Shown here piece after piece: positions 9,398-17,755 of a stretch of DNA of 64,000 nt (position 1 is the first letter of the stretch; every line of letters starts with the position of its first letter). A program made the position numbers and the translations under genes. The notes beneath the pieces were generated by a model. The model saw only the letters and a program-made list of their open reading frames with translations. It searched no databases and was not told where the DNA came from. The stretch is from Xanthomonas prunicola (lineage in GTDB: Bacteria; Pseudomonadota; Gammaproteobacteria; Xanthomonadales; Xanthomonadaceae), in assembly GCF_002846205.1 (NCBI RefSeq), contig NZ_PHKV01000001.1, positions 992,001 through 1,056,000 on the forward strand, in the 5' to 3' direction.

Positions 9398-9943
9398 ATG
9401 ACCAGACCCTCAGCCATCGCGGCGGCAGCGCTGCTTGTGACCGCATCGTTCACAGGCAACGCCGGCGCCATACCGAAAGACACTGCATCCACAGACACCT
9501 GTGCAGAGCAACCGGTGCCCGCCTGCAACACGCGTATCGTCGAAGCGGCGTTTGCGCAGTGGCAGGCCGGCGGCAGCGGCATCTTCGAGACACTGCTGTC
9601 GCCCGACGTGGTGTGGACCATCGAAGGCTCTGGCCCGAGTGCCGGCACCTTGCGTGGTCGCGACGCGTTGGTCGACACCGCGGTGCGGCCGCTGACCGAG
9701 CGCCTGGCCGCGCCACTGCGGCCAGTGCAGCAACGCGTCTGGGCCGATGGCGAGCACGTCATCGTGCAATGGGAAGGCGCAGCCACGCTGCGCGATGGCG
9801 GCAGCTATCGCAATCGCTACGCATGGATCATGCGGATGCGCGATGGCAAGGCGGTCGAGGTCAATGCGTTCCTCGACCTGCCCGCCTACGACGCCCTGCT
9901 GCAGCGTGGCTACCGCCAAATGCAACGCAGGGCCAGCCCATGA
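9398..9943 (+). CDS. Exported SnoaL/NTF2-like protein
   Basis: A 181-residue protein with an N-terminal signal peptide (cleavage probably after GNAGA, about residue 25) and an NTF2-like cone fold: FAQWQAGGSGIFETLLSPDVVWTI, then SGPSAGTLRGRDAL, then AYAWIMRMRDGK-type strands near the end. SnoaL-like proteins bind or isomerise small hydrophobic ligands, but no function can be assigned. The start follows a CGGAG site. The stop overlaps the start of the next gene (ATGA), which indicates coupled translation. Confidence 0.82.
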   Translation: MTRPSAIAAAALLVTASFTGNAGAIPKDTASTDTCAEQPVPACNTRIVEAAFAQWQAGGSGIFETLLSPDVVWTIEGSGPSAGTLRGRDALVDTAVRPLTERLAAPLRPVQQRVWADGEHVIVQWEGAATLRDGGSYRNRYAWIMRMRDGKAVEVNAFLDLPAYDALLQRGYRQMQRRASP

Positions 9944-10323
9944 GCGACATGCCGATGAAAGCCGCCGTTGCGGTGGCGCTTGGCGCAGGCTCGGCGCTCG
10001 CCTGTCCGGCCGTGGCAGCTGCGCAGCCCTCCAGCGCCCCTACCACCGTATCGCCACAGCAACCAGGACATCCCATGCACGCGCATCCCTATCTCGGCAT
10101 GTGGGTCACCGGCGACGGACGGATTCGGCAGGAATTACTGCCGAACGGCCGCTACGACGAAGCCCGCGGCACACGCCAAAGCGCCTACCAAGGCCGTTAC
10201 GCGATCACCGGCAATCACATCGCGTATTGGGACGACACCGGATTCACCGCCGATGGACGCTTCGTCAACGACGACGAGCTGCATCACGGCGGCATGGTGT
10301 TCTATCGGCAGCCGCCGGCGTAG
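9940..10323 (+). CDS. Exported Atu4866-family protein
   Basis: A 127-residue protein with a signal-like N-terminus (AAVAVALGAGSALACPAVAAA) and a C-terminal domain of about 75 residues starting HPYLGMWVTGDGRIRQELLPNGRYDEARG. This resembles the Agrobacterium Atu4866 family, a small lipocalin-like beta fold of unknown function. It overlaps the preceding SnoaL-like gene by 4 bp. Such proteins often sit beside oxidoreductases and SnoaL-like proteins, as here. No enzymatic residues can be named. Confidence 0.78.
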   Translation: MSDMPMKAAVAVALGAGSALACPAVAAAQPSSAPTTVSPQQPGHPMHAHPYLGMWVTGDGRIRQELLPNGRYDEARGTRQSAYQGRYAITGNHIAYWDDTGFTADGRFVNDDELHHGGMVFYRQPPA

Positions 10324-10331
10324 AGCGACTA

Positions 10332-10476
10332 AGAGCGGCTACCAACATGTAGCGAGCAGTCGTCAGGCGGGCGTGGACGGCGCGCTCAGAACCGCAGCGT
10401 GCGAGCGGTCCATGCCGATTCCGAGCGCCGGCCGCGCCCGCCTGGCGGTGCGCGCAGTCGTTTCGTTGGCTGCTCT
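10332..10476 (+). repeat. Short dispersed repeat, family 1 copy 2
   Basis: 145 bp, starting AGAGCGGCTACCAACATG and ending with TTTCGTTGGCTGCTCT, near-complementary ends. The interior (TAGCGAGCAGTCGTCAGGC, then GCGGTCCATGCCGATTCCG) matches copies at 1835 and 26164. It lies between the Atu4866-like gene and the LuxR-type regulator and holds no gene. Confidence 0.82.
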
Positions 10477-10598
10477 AAAAAATACTGTTCGCCAGGATTG
10501 ATAGCCGCTCTTAATGCGCGGCCGTACTCCCGGCATCCGTTGTGTGTGGTGCGGGCTGCAGGCCGCAATGCACAGCAACCAATCGCTCCAACCCTGGA

Positions 10599-11237
10599 TC
10601 AACCCTCGCCTTCCGGCTCCAGCGCCTTGACCAATACCGCAGCCTGGGTGCGGCTGTAGCAGTCGAGCTTTTTCAGGATTGCGGTCACGTGCACCTTGAC
10701 GGTGTTCTCGGCCAGGCCCAGTTCGTGTGCGATCTGCTTGTTGAGCAGGCCATCGGCCAGGCTCAGCAACACACGGAACTGTTGCGGCGTGAGCTGAGCG
10801 AGTTTGGAGGCCAGTTGCGCATCCGCCTCGGAGCGCTCGGCGGTCATTGGCGGGAACCAGGTACCGCCCTCCAGGACACTCGCCACTGCGGCGCCGATCG
10901 ATTCGGCCGGGGTGGATTTGGGAATGAAACCGGCCGCACCAAACTGCTGCGCACGCCGGATCACCCGCGGATGATCGTTGGAGGAGATCACCACCACCGG
11001 GATGTCCGGGTGCTCGCCACGCACATGCAACAGCGCCGAAAAACCGCGAGCGCCCGGCATGGCCAGATCCAGCAGCACCAACTCTGCCTGCGGGTGCGAA
11101 CGCAACATCGCGCTCAAGGTGGCAGCGCTGGAAGCCTCCACCACATTGGCATGCGGCAAGGTCTGCTGCAGCACATGGATCACGGCAGCGCGAAACAGCG
11201 GGTGGTCGTCGGCGACGAGAATGGTGAGATCGGCCAT
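10599..11237 (-). CDS. LuxR/FixJ-type (NarL-family) two-component response regulator
   Basis: A 212-residue cytoplasmic regulator. The receiver domain has acidic pocket residues ADDHPLF near the start and phospho-acceptor Asp57 (LVLLDLAMPG), with the conserved lysine in IPKSTPAES. A LuxR-type helix-turn-helix follows at about 148-205 (LTPQQFRVLLSLADGLLNKQ, then AENTVKVHV). The ATG before ADLTILV is chosen over an upstream ATG because it gives the standard receiver start. It has no adjacent kinase; the hybrid kinase at 2026 and TctE at 12592 are the nearby ones. TctE has its own partner, so the hybrid kinase is the likelier mate. Confidence 0.88.
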   Translation of the reverse strand: MADLTILVADDHPLFRAAVIHVLQQTLPHANVVEASSAATLSAMLRSHPQAELVLLDLAMPGARGFSALLHVRGEHPDIPVVVISSNDHPRVIRRAQQFGAAGFIPKSTPAESIGAAVASVLEGGTWFPPMTAERSEADAQLASKLAQLTPQQFRVLLSLADGLLNKQIAHELGLAENTVKVHVTAILKKLDCYSRTQAAVLVKALEPEGEG

Positions 11238-11280
11238 GCGCCAAGTCTGGCACATGGCCGCCGCCGATGCCTTGCCCTCG

Positions 11281-11545
11281 CGTGTTATGCACGTTGAGAT
11301 GAGATGCGTTGGCCGTCAGCGGTGCGGAGCGGGTGCTGCATGGCGCCGGCTTGGCTGGCGCCAAGGCAAGCCGCGCAGCGCGCGCTCCGTGCCGCTGACG
11401 GCCAACCCTCCGGGAAGCACCCTGTGGCGCGCCGATAACGCGTTGCGCGCCTTGTCCAGGCGGCCAGCCTGGGCCGCAGCGCACGCCTTGTCTCGACGCG
11501 CCACAGCACGCTTCGCACTCACCTCAAAGTACATAACACGCTCTA
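11281..11545. repeat. Dispersed repeat with terminal inverted repeats, family 2 copy A
   Basis: About 265 bp, strongly similar to 25871-26115. Shared blocks include GAGATGCGTTGGCCGTCAGC, CCGCTGACGGCCAACCCTCC and CACCTCAAAGTACATAACAC. The ends are inverted repeats (CGTGTTATG versus CATAACACG). On the minus strand its terminal TAG is exactly the stop codon of the solute-binding-protein gene. No gene is carried. It fills nearly all of the 11238-11542 gap. Confidence 0.85.
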
Positions 11546-12592
11546 ACGCGGCGGCTGCGTGCTCGCACGCCAGGCATCCAGAAACTGGCGGCGTTTGAGT
11601 TTGTCCAGATACACCAGCAGACCGGGGCCGAGCGGGATCGGGCGGAACGGTGGTTGCGCCGAACCGCCGCGGCCACCGGCGGCCGGCAGGATCGGCATCA
11701 GCCGCGCCTCACGCGAAAGCACCTGCTGGCCGCGCGGCGAGAGAAGATAGTCGAGAAATCTGCGCGCCTCCAGCGCATGCGGCGCAGTCTTGGGGATCAC
11801 CGCGGTGCGTAGCGCCACCAACGTGTAGTCCTGCGGCTGCACGATGCCCAGCGGCGCGCCGGCATCGATGCGGGCCTGCGCGTAGGAGCCGAGCACGTTG
11901 TAGGCCAGCAGCAACTCGCCACGGCTGACGCGGTCGAGCAAGGTGCCGGTGCGCTCTTCCAACGCAACCCGGTTGGCCCCCAACGCAGCCAGCAACGCAC
12001 CGGCGATGCTGCCCACCTGCCCGTCCTGGGTGGCGAACAGATACCCCACGCCGCTGCGTTCGACATCGTAGGTGCCCACCTTGCCACGCAGCGGTGCATC
12101 GGGCGCGCGCAACAACGCCAGCAATTGCCGGCGCGTGTGCGGCACGCGGGTGGCATCCAGCTTGCGGGTGTTGTAGACGATGGCAACCGGTTCGTAGCTG
12201 ATGCCGAAGACTTCATGGCGCCATTGCGCCCATGCCGGCAATGCTTCGGTCTGTGCGGACCGATGCGCCAGCGCGTGACCATCGTTCACCAGCTTGGTCT
12301 GCAGATCCATGCTGGCGCTGATCAGCATGTCTGCCTTGATCGCATTCCGGGCAGGGTGCACGTAGTGATCGTAGATATCCCAGGCAATGACGTCTTCGTA
12401 GATCACCTCGGTACCGGGATGCAGACGTTGGTAGTCCTGAATGACTGCACCGAAGACTTCCAGATCGGTGGAGCCCTGCACGCGCAACTGCACACGCACG
12501 GGGCCCTGTGCAGGGAAGCGACGCACCTCGCCGGGCTCTGCGCAGGCGATGCCATGGATTAGAAGCAATACCAGCATCCAGATCAGCCGCAT
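11543..12592 (-). CDS. Periplasmic solute-binding protein coupled to tctE (no ABC partner)
   Basis: A 349-residue exported protein with a signal peptide (MRLIWMLVLLLIHGIACA) and an AfuA/spermidine-type periplasmic-binding fold: LRVQGSTDLEVFGAVIQDYQ at the start, AIVYNTRKL mid-protein, and ALEARRFLDYLLSPRGQQVL near the end, as in iron(III)-binding proteins. No permease or ATPase gene accompanies it. Its ATG overlaps the stop of tctE by one base (TGATG), so it is made with the kinase. A sensing accessory role, as a ligand-loaded partner of TctE, is more likely than transport; that is inference. Its stop codon lies at the end of a family 2 repeat. Confidence 0.82.
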   Translation of the reverse strand: MRLIWMLVLLLIHGIACAEPGEVRRFPAQGPVRVQLRVQGSTDLEVFGAVIQDYQRLHPGTEVIYEDVIAWDIYDHYVHPARNAIKADMLISASMDLQTKLVNDGHALAHRSAQTEALPAWAQWRHEVFGISYEPVAIVYNTRKLDATRVPHTRRQLLALLRAPDAPLRGKVGTYDVERSGVGYLFATQDGQVGSIAGALLAALGANRVALEERTGTLLDRVSRGELLLAYNVLGSYAQARIDAGAPLGIVQPQDYTLVALRTAVIPKTAPHALEARRFLDYLLSPRGQQVLSREARLMPILPAAGGRGGSAQPPFRPIPLGPGLLVYLDKLKRRQFLDAWRASTQPPR

Positions 12593-13977
12593 CACGCAGT
12601 TCCTCCGGGAAAATGCAGCGACGCGATCAAGCCGCCGCCGATACGGTTGGCCAGATCGATCCGCCCGCCATGCGCTTCCACCACGCGCTTGACGATGGCC
12701 AGCCCCAGCCCGGCGCCGCCGGCAGGCGCATCCGGCCCACGGACGAAACGCTCGAAGACGCGCTCGGCTTCGGCAGCCGGAATGCCCGGGCCGTGATCGG
12801 CGATGGTCAGCACGTGATGGTTGCCGTCGCTGGTGAGCGCCACTTGCAGCGGTGCACAGGCGCCATATTTGCAAGCATTGTCGATCAGGTTTTTCAGCGC
12901 CTCGCGCAATAGCAAGGCATCGCCACGCAGCAGCGCCGGCTGCGGGTCGATCGCCAGTTGCACGCGCGGCGCGCCCTCGTTGCGCGGCAGCGCTTCGTAC
13001 AGGGCCTGATGCAACACTTCGGCCAGGTCCACGGTGGCAAAGCGCTGCAGGTTGGAGCGATGGATCACGCTGGCATCGCTGAGCAATTGGTTGAGCAGCC
13101 GGCTCATGTGGCTAGCATTGCGCTCGATCGCCACCAGGCTGCGTTGCATCTCGCGCGGGTCGTCGTCGTCCATCGCCAGCTGCGCCTGCGCACGCAAAGC
13201 CGCCAAAGGCGTGCGCATCTGGTGCGCGGCCTCGGCCATGAACGCGCGCAGGGTTTCATTGCTGGTCGATAGCCGCGCCATGAAACGGTTGAGGGCAGTC
13301 ACCATCAACTGCATTTCTTGCGGTGCCGGCACGTTGAGCGGTTTGAGGTCGGAGGGTTCGCGCCGCGACAGATCGCCTTCGATGCGCTGCAACGGCCGCA
13401 ACGCGCGGTACACGCCCAGCCACACCAGGCCCAGTGCCAGCAGCGACAGCACCCCGATCGCGACCAAGGCGTTGAGCACCACATCGCGTGCCACGGCATC
13501 GCGTGCGCGCCGGGTCTGGCCCACCTGCACGCGTACCTCACCCTGCTCCGACGCCGACGCCACCCGATGCATCACCACCGCAAAGCGCACCGGTTCGCCG
13601 CTGTACTGCGCATCGAACAACAGCGGCCGCTCGTCGCGCGGCGAGCGCGGCGGCAGCGGCAGCGTGTCCTCGCCGGTGATGGTGCGGCCCTGCGCGTCGA
13701 ACACGCGATAGAAGACGCGGTCTTCCGGCGCCATGCCGAGCAGATCCAGCGACGCGTATGGCAAATCCACCTGCCAATCGCCGCCGACCAACGCCACGCT
13801 GTCGATGATCGACAAGGCCGAGGACACCAGCAGATGATCGTAGGAGCGATTGGCCGCGCGCTCGCCGTAGTCGCGCGCGGCAAAGAACAGCACCACCGCA
13901 CCCAGCAGCGACAGGCTGCCTAGATACAGCAGCAAGGTGCGCCGGATCGACGGTGCCACCGTCAGCGGCTCAGCCAT
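12592..13977 (-). CDS. tctE: TctE-like sensor histidine kinase
   Basis: A 461-residue inner-membrane kinase. Order: helix at about 12-35 (TLLLYLGSLSLLGAVVLFF), periplasmic 2CSK-type domain to about 160, second helix (VVLNALVAIGVLSLLALGLV), HAMP-like linker, HisKA with the phospho-acceptor histidine in EAAHQMRTPLAAL, and ATPase domain with N box LIDNACKYG and G boxes DHGPGI and GGAGLGLAI. The ATG at 13977 overlaps the end of tctD by a few bases and gives a short cytoplasmic lead. From memory, the orthologous TctDE of X. vesicatoria activates citH during tomato infection, which fits citH at 16309. Confidence 0.9.
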   Translation of the reverse strand: MAEPLTVAPSIRRTLLLYLGSLSLLGAVVLFFAARDYGERAANRSYDHLLVSSALSIIDSVALVGGDWQVDLPYASLDLLGMAPEDRVFYRVFDAQGRTITGEDTLPLPPRSPRDERPLLFDAQYSGEPVRFAVVMHRVASASEQGEVRVQVGQTRRARDAVARDVVLNALVAIGVLSLLALGLVWLGVYRALRPLQRIEGDLSRREPSDLKPLNVPAPQEMQLMVTALNRFMARLSTSNETLRAFMAEAAHQMRTPLAALRAQAQLAMDDDDPREMQRSLVAIERNASHMSRLLNQLLSDASVIHRSNLQRFATVDLAEVLHQALYEALPRNEGAPRVQLAIDPQPALLRGDALLLREALKNLIDNACKYGACAPLQVALTSDGNHHVLTIADHGPGIPAAEAERVFERFVRGPDAPAGGAGLGLAIVKRVVEAHGGRIDLANRIGGGLIASLHFPGGTA

Positions 13978-14671
13978 CGATGCCTGGCTCCATCGGCGCA
14001 TGTGGGTCGGCTTCTTCGAGTTTGTAGCCGGCGCCACGCACGGTCACGATGCGCAACGGTGCCGCGGCCAGTTTGCGTCGCAGCCGCCCGACATACAGCT
14101 CGATCGCATTGGGGCCGGCATCGTCGTCGAAGCCGAACAAGCCGTTGCCGATCTCGTCCTTGCCGACCACTTGCCCGAGGCGACCGATCAGGATTTCGAA
14201 CAGGCGATATTCGCGATTGGGTAGCTCGATCGGCACGCCGTCCAGCATCAGCGTGTGCGCGGCGTTGTCGAACACGAAGCCGCCGATCTGCACCACCTCG
14301 CTGGCCTGGCCGCGATTACGCCGCAGCAACACGCGGCAACGCGCCTCGAACTCGCGAAAGTCGAACGGCTTGCCCAGGTAGTCGTCCGCACCGACATCCA
14401 GCGCCTGCACGCGGTCTTCGATGCCATCGCGTGCGGTCAACATCAACACCGGCGTGGTGTCGCCCCGCTCGCGCATGCCGGCCAGCACCCGCAACCCATC
14501 GAGCTTGGGCAACCCGATATCCAGCACCACCAGATCAAAGCTTTGATACCGCAACACACTCGCCGCCGCCAACCCATCGGCCTGCCAATCCACCGCATGC
14601 CCGCTACGGCGCATGCGCCGCACGATGGCATCGGCGAGATCGGCGTTGTCTTCGACTAGGAGCAGGCGCAT
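13970..14671 (-). CDS. tctD: TctD-like OmpR-family response regulator
   Basis: A 233-residue regulator with a receiver domain (MRLLLVEDNADLADAI, phospho-acceptor Asp51 in LVVLDIGLP, conserved lysine in LGKPFDFREF) and a C-terminal OmpR winged helix (ELPNREYRLFEILIGRLGQV, then YVGRLRRKL and RGAGYKL). First gene of the tctD-tctE-SBP operon, divergent from the porin and citH. The 238-bp divergent region should contain its targets. Family members respond to tricarboxylates such as citrate. Confidence 0.92.
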   Translation of the reverse strand: MRLLLVEDNADLADAIVRRMRRSGHAVDWQADGLAAASVLRYQSFDLVVLDIGLPKLDGLRVLAGMRERGDTTPVLMLTARDGIEDRVQALDVGADDYLGKPFDFREFEARCRVLLRRNRGQASEVVQIGGFVFDNAAHTLMLDGVPIELPNREYRLFEILIGRLGQVVGKDEIGNGLFGFDDDAGPNAIELYVGRLRRKLAAAPLRIVTVRGAGYKLEEADPHAPMEPGIDG

Positions 14672-14675
14672 GAGG

Positions 14676-14798
14676 CGGGGAATGGTGAATGGGGGATGGG
14701 GAATCGGAACAGCGGTTGGCCGCGGCCGGAAGGTAACAGTCCTCGCGGATAAAAGCTCTTAACGCTCTTGCGATTCCCCATTCCCGACTCCCCATTCT
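14676..14798. repeat. Inverted-repeat element of GGGAATGGG/CCCATTCCC blocks
   Basis: A left arm at about 14676-14707 with blocks GGGAATGGTGAATG and GGATGGGGAATCGG, and a right arm at about 14771-14798 with CGATTCCCCATTCCCGACTC, can pair across a 63-bp spacer. The same block style recurs at 17645-17739 and, as a single weak arm, at about 19764-19792. It lies inside the tctD-porin divergent promoter region, so it could affect transcript ends or promoter spacing. Confidence 0.65.
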
Positions 14799-14909
14799 CA
14801 AGCCACGACAGGTCCATGACAGCTTCCCAGGAATAGGCTGCTGCCAACGCGCCGCGGCGGTTGTGCGGTGCATCGTCAACGTGATTCACACATGTACCTG
14901 GGAGGGTCT

Positions 14910-16103
14910 GTGAGCAACGACACTTTGCGTCTGCGTGCCTTCGGCGCCTGCGCGGCGATCTGCCTGGCACCAACGGCATATGCAGCCGATGAAGCCAGCC
15001 CGGTCACTGCCGAAATCGGCGGGCGTGTGCATTGGGACTTCACCGTATTCGGCAATGACGACCGCGGTGCGCCCGAACGCAACGACACCCAGTTCCGCCG
15101 CGTGTGGCTGGATGTGTCCGGCAAGTTCTACGGGTTCAATTACAAGGCCGAGGCAGATTTCGCCGGCCTGCAGTACGAAGCCGGTAGCCGCGGCATCCTG
15201 GCACGCGATGTCTATATCGCCAAGAAATTTTCGGCCGGCACGCTGACCGTTGGCCAGTTCAAGCAGTACTTCTCGCTGGACGATCGCACCGGCTCCAACT
15301 ACGGCCCGTTTCTGGAACGCGGCTACGCCTCGACCACGCTGGCGCCGATCTACCGCAAAGCCATTTCGTGGCAGGCCAATCGCCCGGATGCAACCTGGTC
15401 CACGTCGGCCTACAGCCTGGAAAGCATCGACAATTCGTCGACCAAGGGCGGTGCGCTCGGTACGCGTCTGACCTATGCACCGGACATGGGCGAGGCGCGC
15501 TTGCGTCACCTAGGTCTGTCGCTGGCGCACGAGCGCTATTCGCATCCCGGTAGTGGTGGCGCGGCATCGCTGCTGATCCGCCCGCGTCCGGAAAACGATC
15601 TGGCCAACAACAGCCGCATCACCCTGGCGCGCTTTGCCGATGGCCGCGATACCGATTTCGACAAATGGTCACTGGAATATGCCGAAGTGCTCGGCCCATG
15701 GTCGTGGCAGAGCGAATTCAGTGGCGGCCTGCTCGACGACGGCGCGCAGCATGCCAAGGTGCTGGCCAGCTACGGGTTGGTCAGCTGGTTCGTCACCGGC
15801 GAATCGCGCGGTTACGACCGCAAGACCGGCCGCTTCAGCCGCATCGCCACCCCCAACCGCCCCTCCGGTGCGTTCGAGCTGGCACTGCGCTACGACTACA
15901 TGCGCGGCGACCAGCATCTGGATGGGCAACCAGACTTCATGAATGCCAGCACGCAGTCGTGGACGCTGGGCGGCAACTGGTATTTCAAACCTAACCTGCG
16001 CGTGATGCTCAACCTGATCGACAGCCACAACCGAAATCGTCTCTCCGACGCAGTGGTCGATCACACGCGGGCGGTCACCGGCCGCTTTCAATACGATTTC
16101 TGA
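14910..16103 (+). CDS. OprO/OprP-family outer-membrane anion porin linked to citrate uptake
   Basis: A 397-residue Porin_O_P-family outer-membrane protein. The GTG start at 14910 is preferred because a GGGAGGG site lies just upstream and a good signal peptide follows (FGACAAICLAPTAYAADEA); an ATG at 14892 lacks such a site. It contains the family segment GFNYKAEADFAG followed by DVYIAKKF, and ends in FQYDF, the aromatic C-terminal outer-membrane signal. Divergent from tctDE and upstream of citH, it likely admits citrate, comparable to tricarboxylate porins elsewhere that are controlled by TctDE. Citrate specificity is inferred. Confidence 0.85.
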   Translation: MSNDTLRLRAFGACAAICLAPTAYAADEASPVTAEIGGRVHWDFTVFGNDDRGAPERNDTQFRRVWLDVSGKFYGFNYKAEADFAGLQYEAGSRGILARDVYIAKKFSAGTLTVGQFKQYFSLDDRTGSNYGPFLERGYASTTLAPIYRKAISWQANRPDATWSTSAYSLESIDNSSTKGGALGTRLTYAPDMGEARLRHLGLSLAHERYSHPGSGGAASLLIRPRPENDLANNSRITLARFADGRDTDFDKWSLEYAEVLGPWSWQSEFSGGLLDDGAQHAKVLASYGLVSWFVTGESRGYDRKTGRFSRIATPNRPSGAFELALRYDYMRGDQHLDGQPDFMNASTQSWTLGGNWYFKPNLRVMLNLIDSHNRNRLSDAVVDHTRAVTGRFQYDF

Positions 16104-16135
16104 TGTGCAGCTGCATCGCACCGGTCATCAGAAAT
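16096..16135 (+). promoter_or_regulatory. 10-bp inverted repeat overlapping the porin stop codon
   Basis: ATTTCTGATG (16096-16105) and CATCAGAAAT (16126-16135) are perfectly complementary and separated by 20 bp. The left arm includes the porin stop codon. There is no T-run. It could attenuate or protect the transcript between porin and citH. Confidence 0.4.
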
Positions 16136-16308
16136 ATTGATGTGCGCACGTCGTTCGCGCGCACTGGTGCGATCACGCGCAACGCGTTGTCTGCGCCAAG
16201 TAGCGTGCGTGCAGTAGCAACCGCACGCCTGCCTGGTCATCGCTGCACACCCTGTGTGGCGATGCGCTTCACTCTCCCCCTGCTGTACGCCTCAAAGGAT
16301 TCGCCCGC

Positions 16309-17637
16309 ATGCTGACCGCGCTCGGTTTCGGAATGGTGATCACCTTCATGTACTTGATCATGAGCAAGCGGCTGTCGCCGCTGGTGGCTCTGATCACGGT
16401 GCCGATCGTGTTCGCGCTGCTGGGCGGCTTCGGCACCGGCATCAACGAGATGATGCTCGAGGGCATCAAGAAGATCGCGCCCACCGGCGTGATGCTGATG
16501 TTCGCCATCCTGTATTTCGGGGTGATGATCGATGCCGGGCTGTTCGACCCATTGGTCGGCCGCATCCTGCGTCTGGTCAAGGGCGACCCGCTCAAGATCG
16601 TGATGGGCACGGCGATCCTGGCGCTGCTGATCTCGCTCGACGGCGACGGCTCCACCACGTACATGATCACCGTCTCTGCGATGTTGCCGCTGTACCAGCG
16701 CCTGGGCATGAACGCGCTCAACCTGACCTGCGTGACCATCCTGTCCAGCGGCGTGATGAACCTGACCCCATGGGGCGGCCCGACCGCCCGCGCCGCGACG
16801 GCGTTGCATGTGGATCCTGCCGATGTGTTCGTGCCGTTGGTGCCGGCCATGGTGTTGGCAATCGCCGGCATCCTCACGCTGGCCTGGTATCTGGGCATGC
16901 GCGAACGGCGCCGCCTGGGCGTGGTGCGCCTGCCGGCCGACGGCAACTGGCTGGACACCAGCATCCCCGAAGACAACGACGCCCTGCCGCGCGTTGAAGA
17001 CACCGAGGACATGAAGCGGCCGAAGTTGCTGTGGGTGAATCTGCTGTTGACGTTGGCCTTGATGGGCGCGCTGGTGAAGGGCGTGCTGCCGATGCCGGTG
17101 TTGTTCATGATCGGCTTCGCGCTGGCACTGATGATCAATTACCCGAATCTGGCCGAGCAGCGCCGCCGCTTGGTCAATCACGCCGGCAACGTGTTGTCGG
17201 TGGTATCGCTGATTTTCGCCGCGGGTATCTTCACCGGCATCTTGTCCAACACCGGCATGGTCGAAGCGATGTCGCGCAGTTTTCTGGCTGTCATTCCCGA
17301 CAGCTGGGGCCCCTATCTGGCGGTGATCACGGCGATCGTCAGCATGCCGTTTACGTTCTTCATGTCTAACGACGCATTCTATTTCGGCGTGCTGCCGATC
17401 CTGTCCGAAGCCGCAGGCCACTACGGCATCACCCCGGTGGAAATGGCCCGCGCTTCGCTCGCCGGCCAGCCGGTGCACCTGCTCAGCCCCTTGGTGCCAT
17501 CGACCTATCTGCTGGTCGGTTTGGCCAAGGTCGACTTTGCCGACCATCAACGCTTCACGCTCAAGTGGGCGGTGCTGATTTCGATGTTGATGCTGGCCGG
17601 CGGATTGTTGTTTGGCTTGTTTCCGTTGGCGCGCTGA
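16309..17637 (+). CDS. citH: CitMHS-family citrate/metal:proton symporter
   Basis: A 442-residue inner-membrane carrier with about 11-12 helices. Landmarks of the citrate-Mg2+:H+ family are present: the ISLDGDGSTTYMITVSAMLP segment and the paired SGVMNLTPWGGPTARAATAL segment early, and FFMSNDAFYFGVLPILSE late. Start ATG at 16309 follows AAAGGA. It lies downstream of an OprO-type porin and near tctDE. I recall that citH of X. vesicatoria, a gene of this type and setting, is induced in tomato and needs TctDE. It imports metal-citrate complexes. Confidence 0.92.
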   Translation: MLTALGFGMVITFMYLIMSKRLSPLVALITVPIVFALLGGFGTGINEMMLEGIKKIAPTGVMLMFAILYFGVMIDAGLFDPLVGRILRLVKGDPLKIVMGTAILALLISLDGDGSTTYMITVSAMLPLYQRLGMNALNLTCVTILSSGVMNLTPWGGPTARAATALHVDPADVFVPLVPAMVLAIAGILTLAWYLGMRERRRLGVVRLPADGNWLDTSIPEDNDALPRVEDTEDMKRPKLLWVNLLLTLALMGALVKGVLPMPVLFMIGFALALMINYPNLAEQRRRLVNHAGNVLSVVSLIFAAGIFTGILSNTGMVEAMSRSFLAVIPDSWGPYLAVITAIVSMPFTFFMSNDAFYFGVLPILSEAAGHYGITPVEMARASLAGQPVHLLSPLVPSTYLLVGLAKVDFADHQRFTLKWAVLISMLMLAGGLLFGLFPLAR

Positions 17638-17644
17638 CAGCTTC

Positions 17645-17739
17645 CGGGATTTGGCATTCGGGATTGGAGATTCGCAAAAGCCAATACCGATGCCCGCTCT
17701 TGCAAACCCCGTTATCCCCAATCCCGAATCCCCAACTCC
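17645..17739. repeat. Inverted-repeat element of GGGATTGG/CCAATCCC blocks
   Basis: Left arm near 17645-17675 (GGGATTTGGCATTCGGGATT) and right arm near 17716-17739 (CCCAATCCCGAATCCCCAAC) are near-complementary. It is the same block type as at 14676. It fills the gap between citH and the phaB-like gene and ends just before the AAGGAG site of the latter. Confidence 0.6.
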
Positions 17740-17755
17740 GAAGGAGTTACACCCA

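Noticed and set aside
11281..11545. Family 2 repeat considered as a small RNA gene
   Set aside because: Inverted ends and a second copy at 25871 fit a dispersed element better; no promoter or T-run terminator seen.
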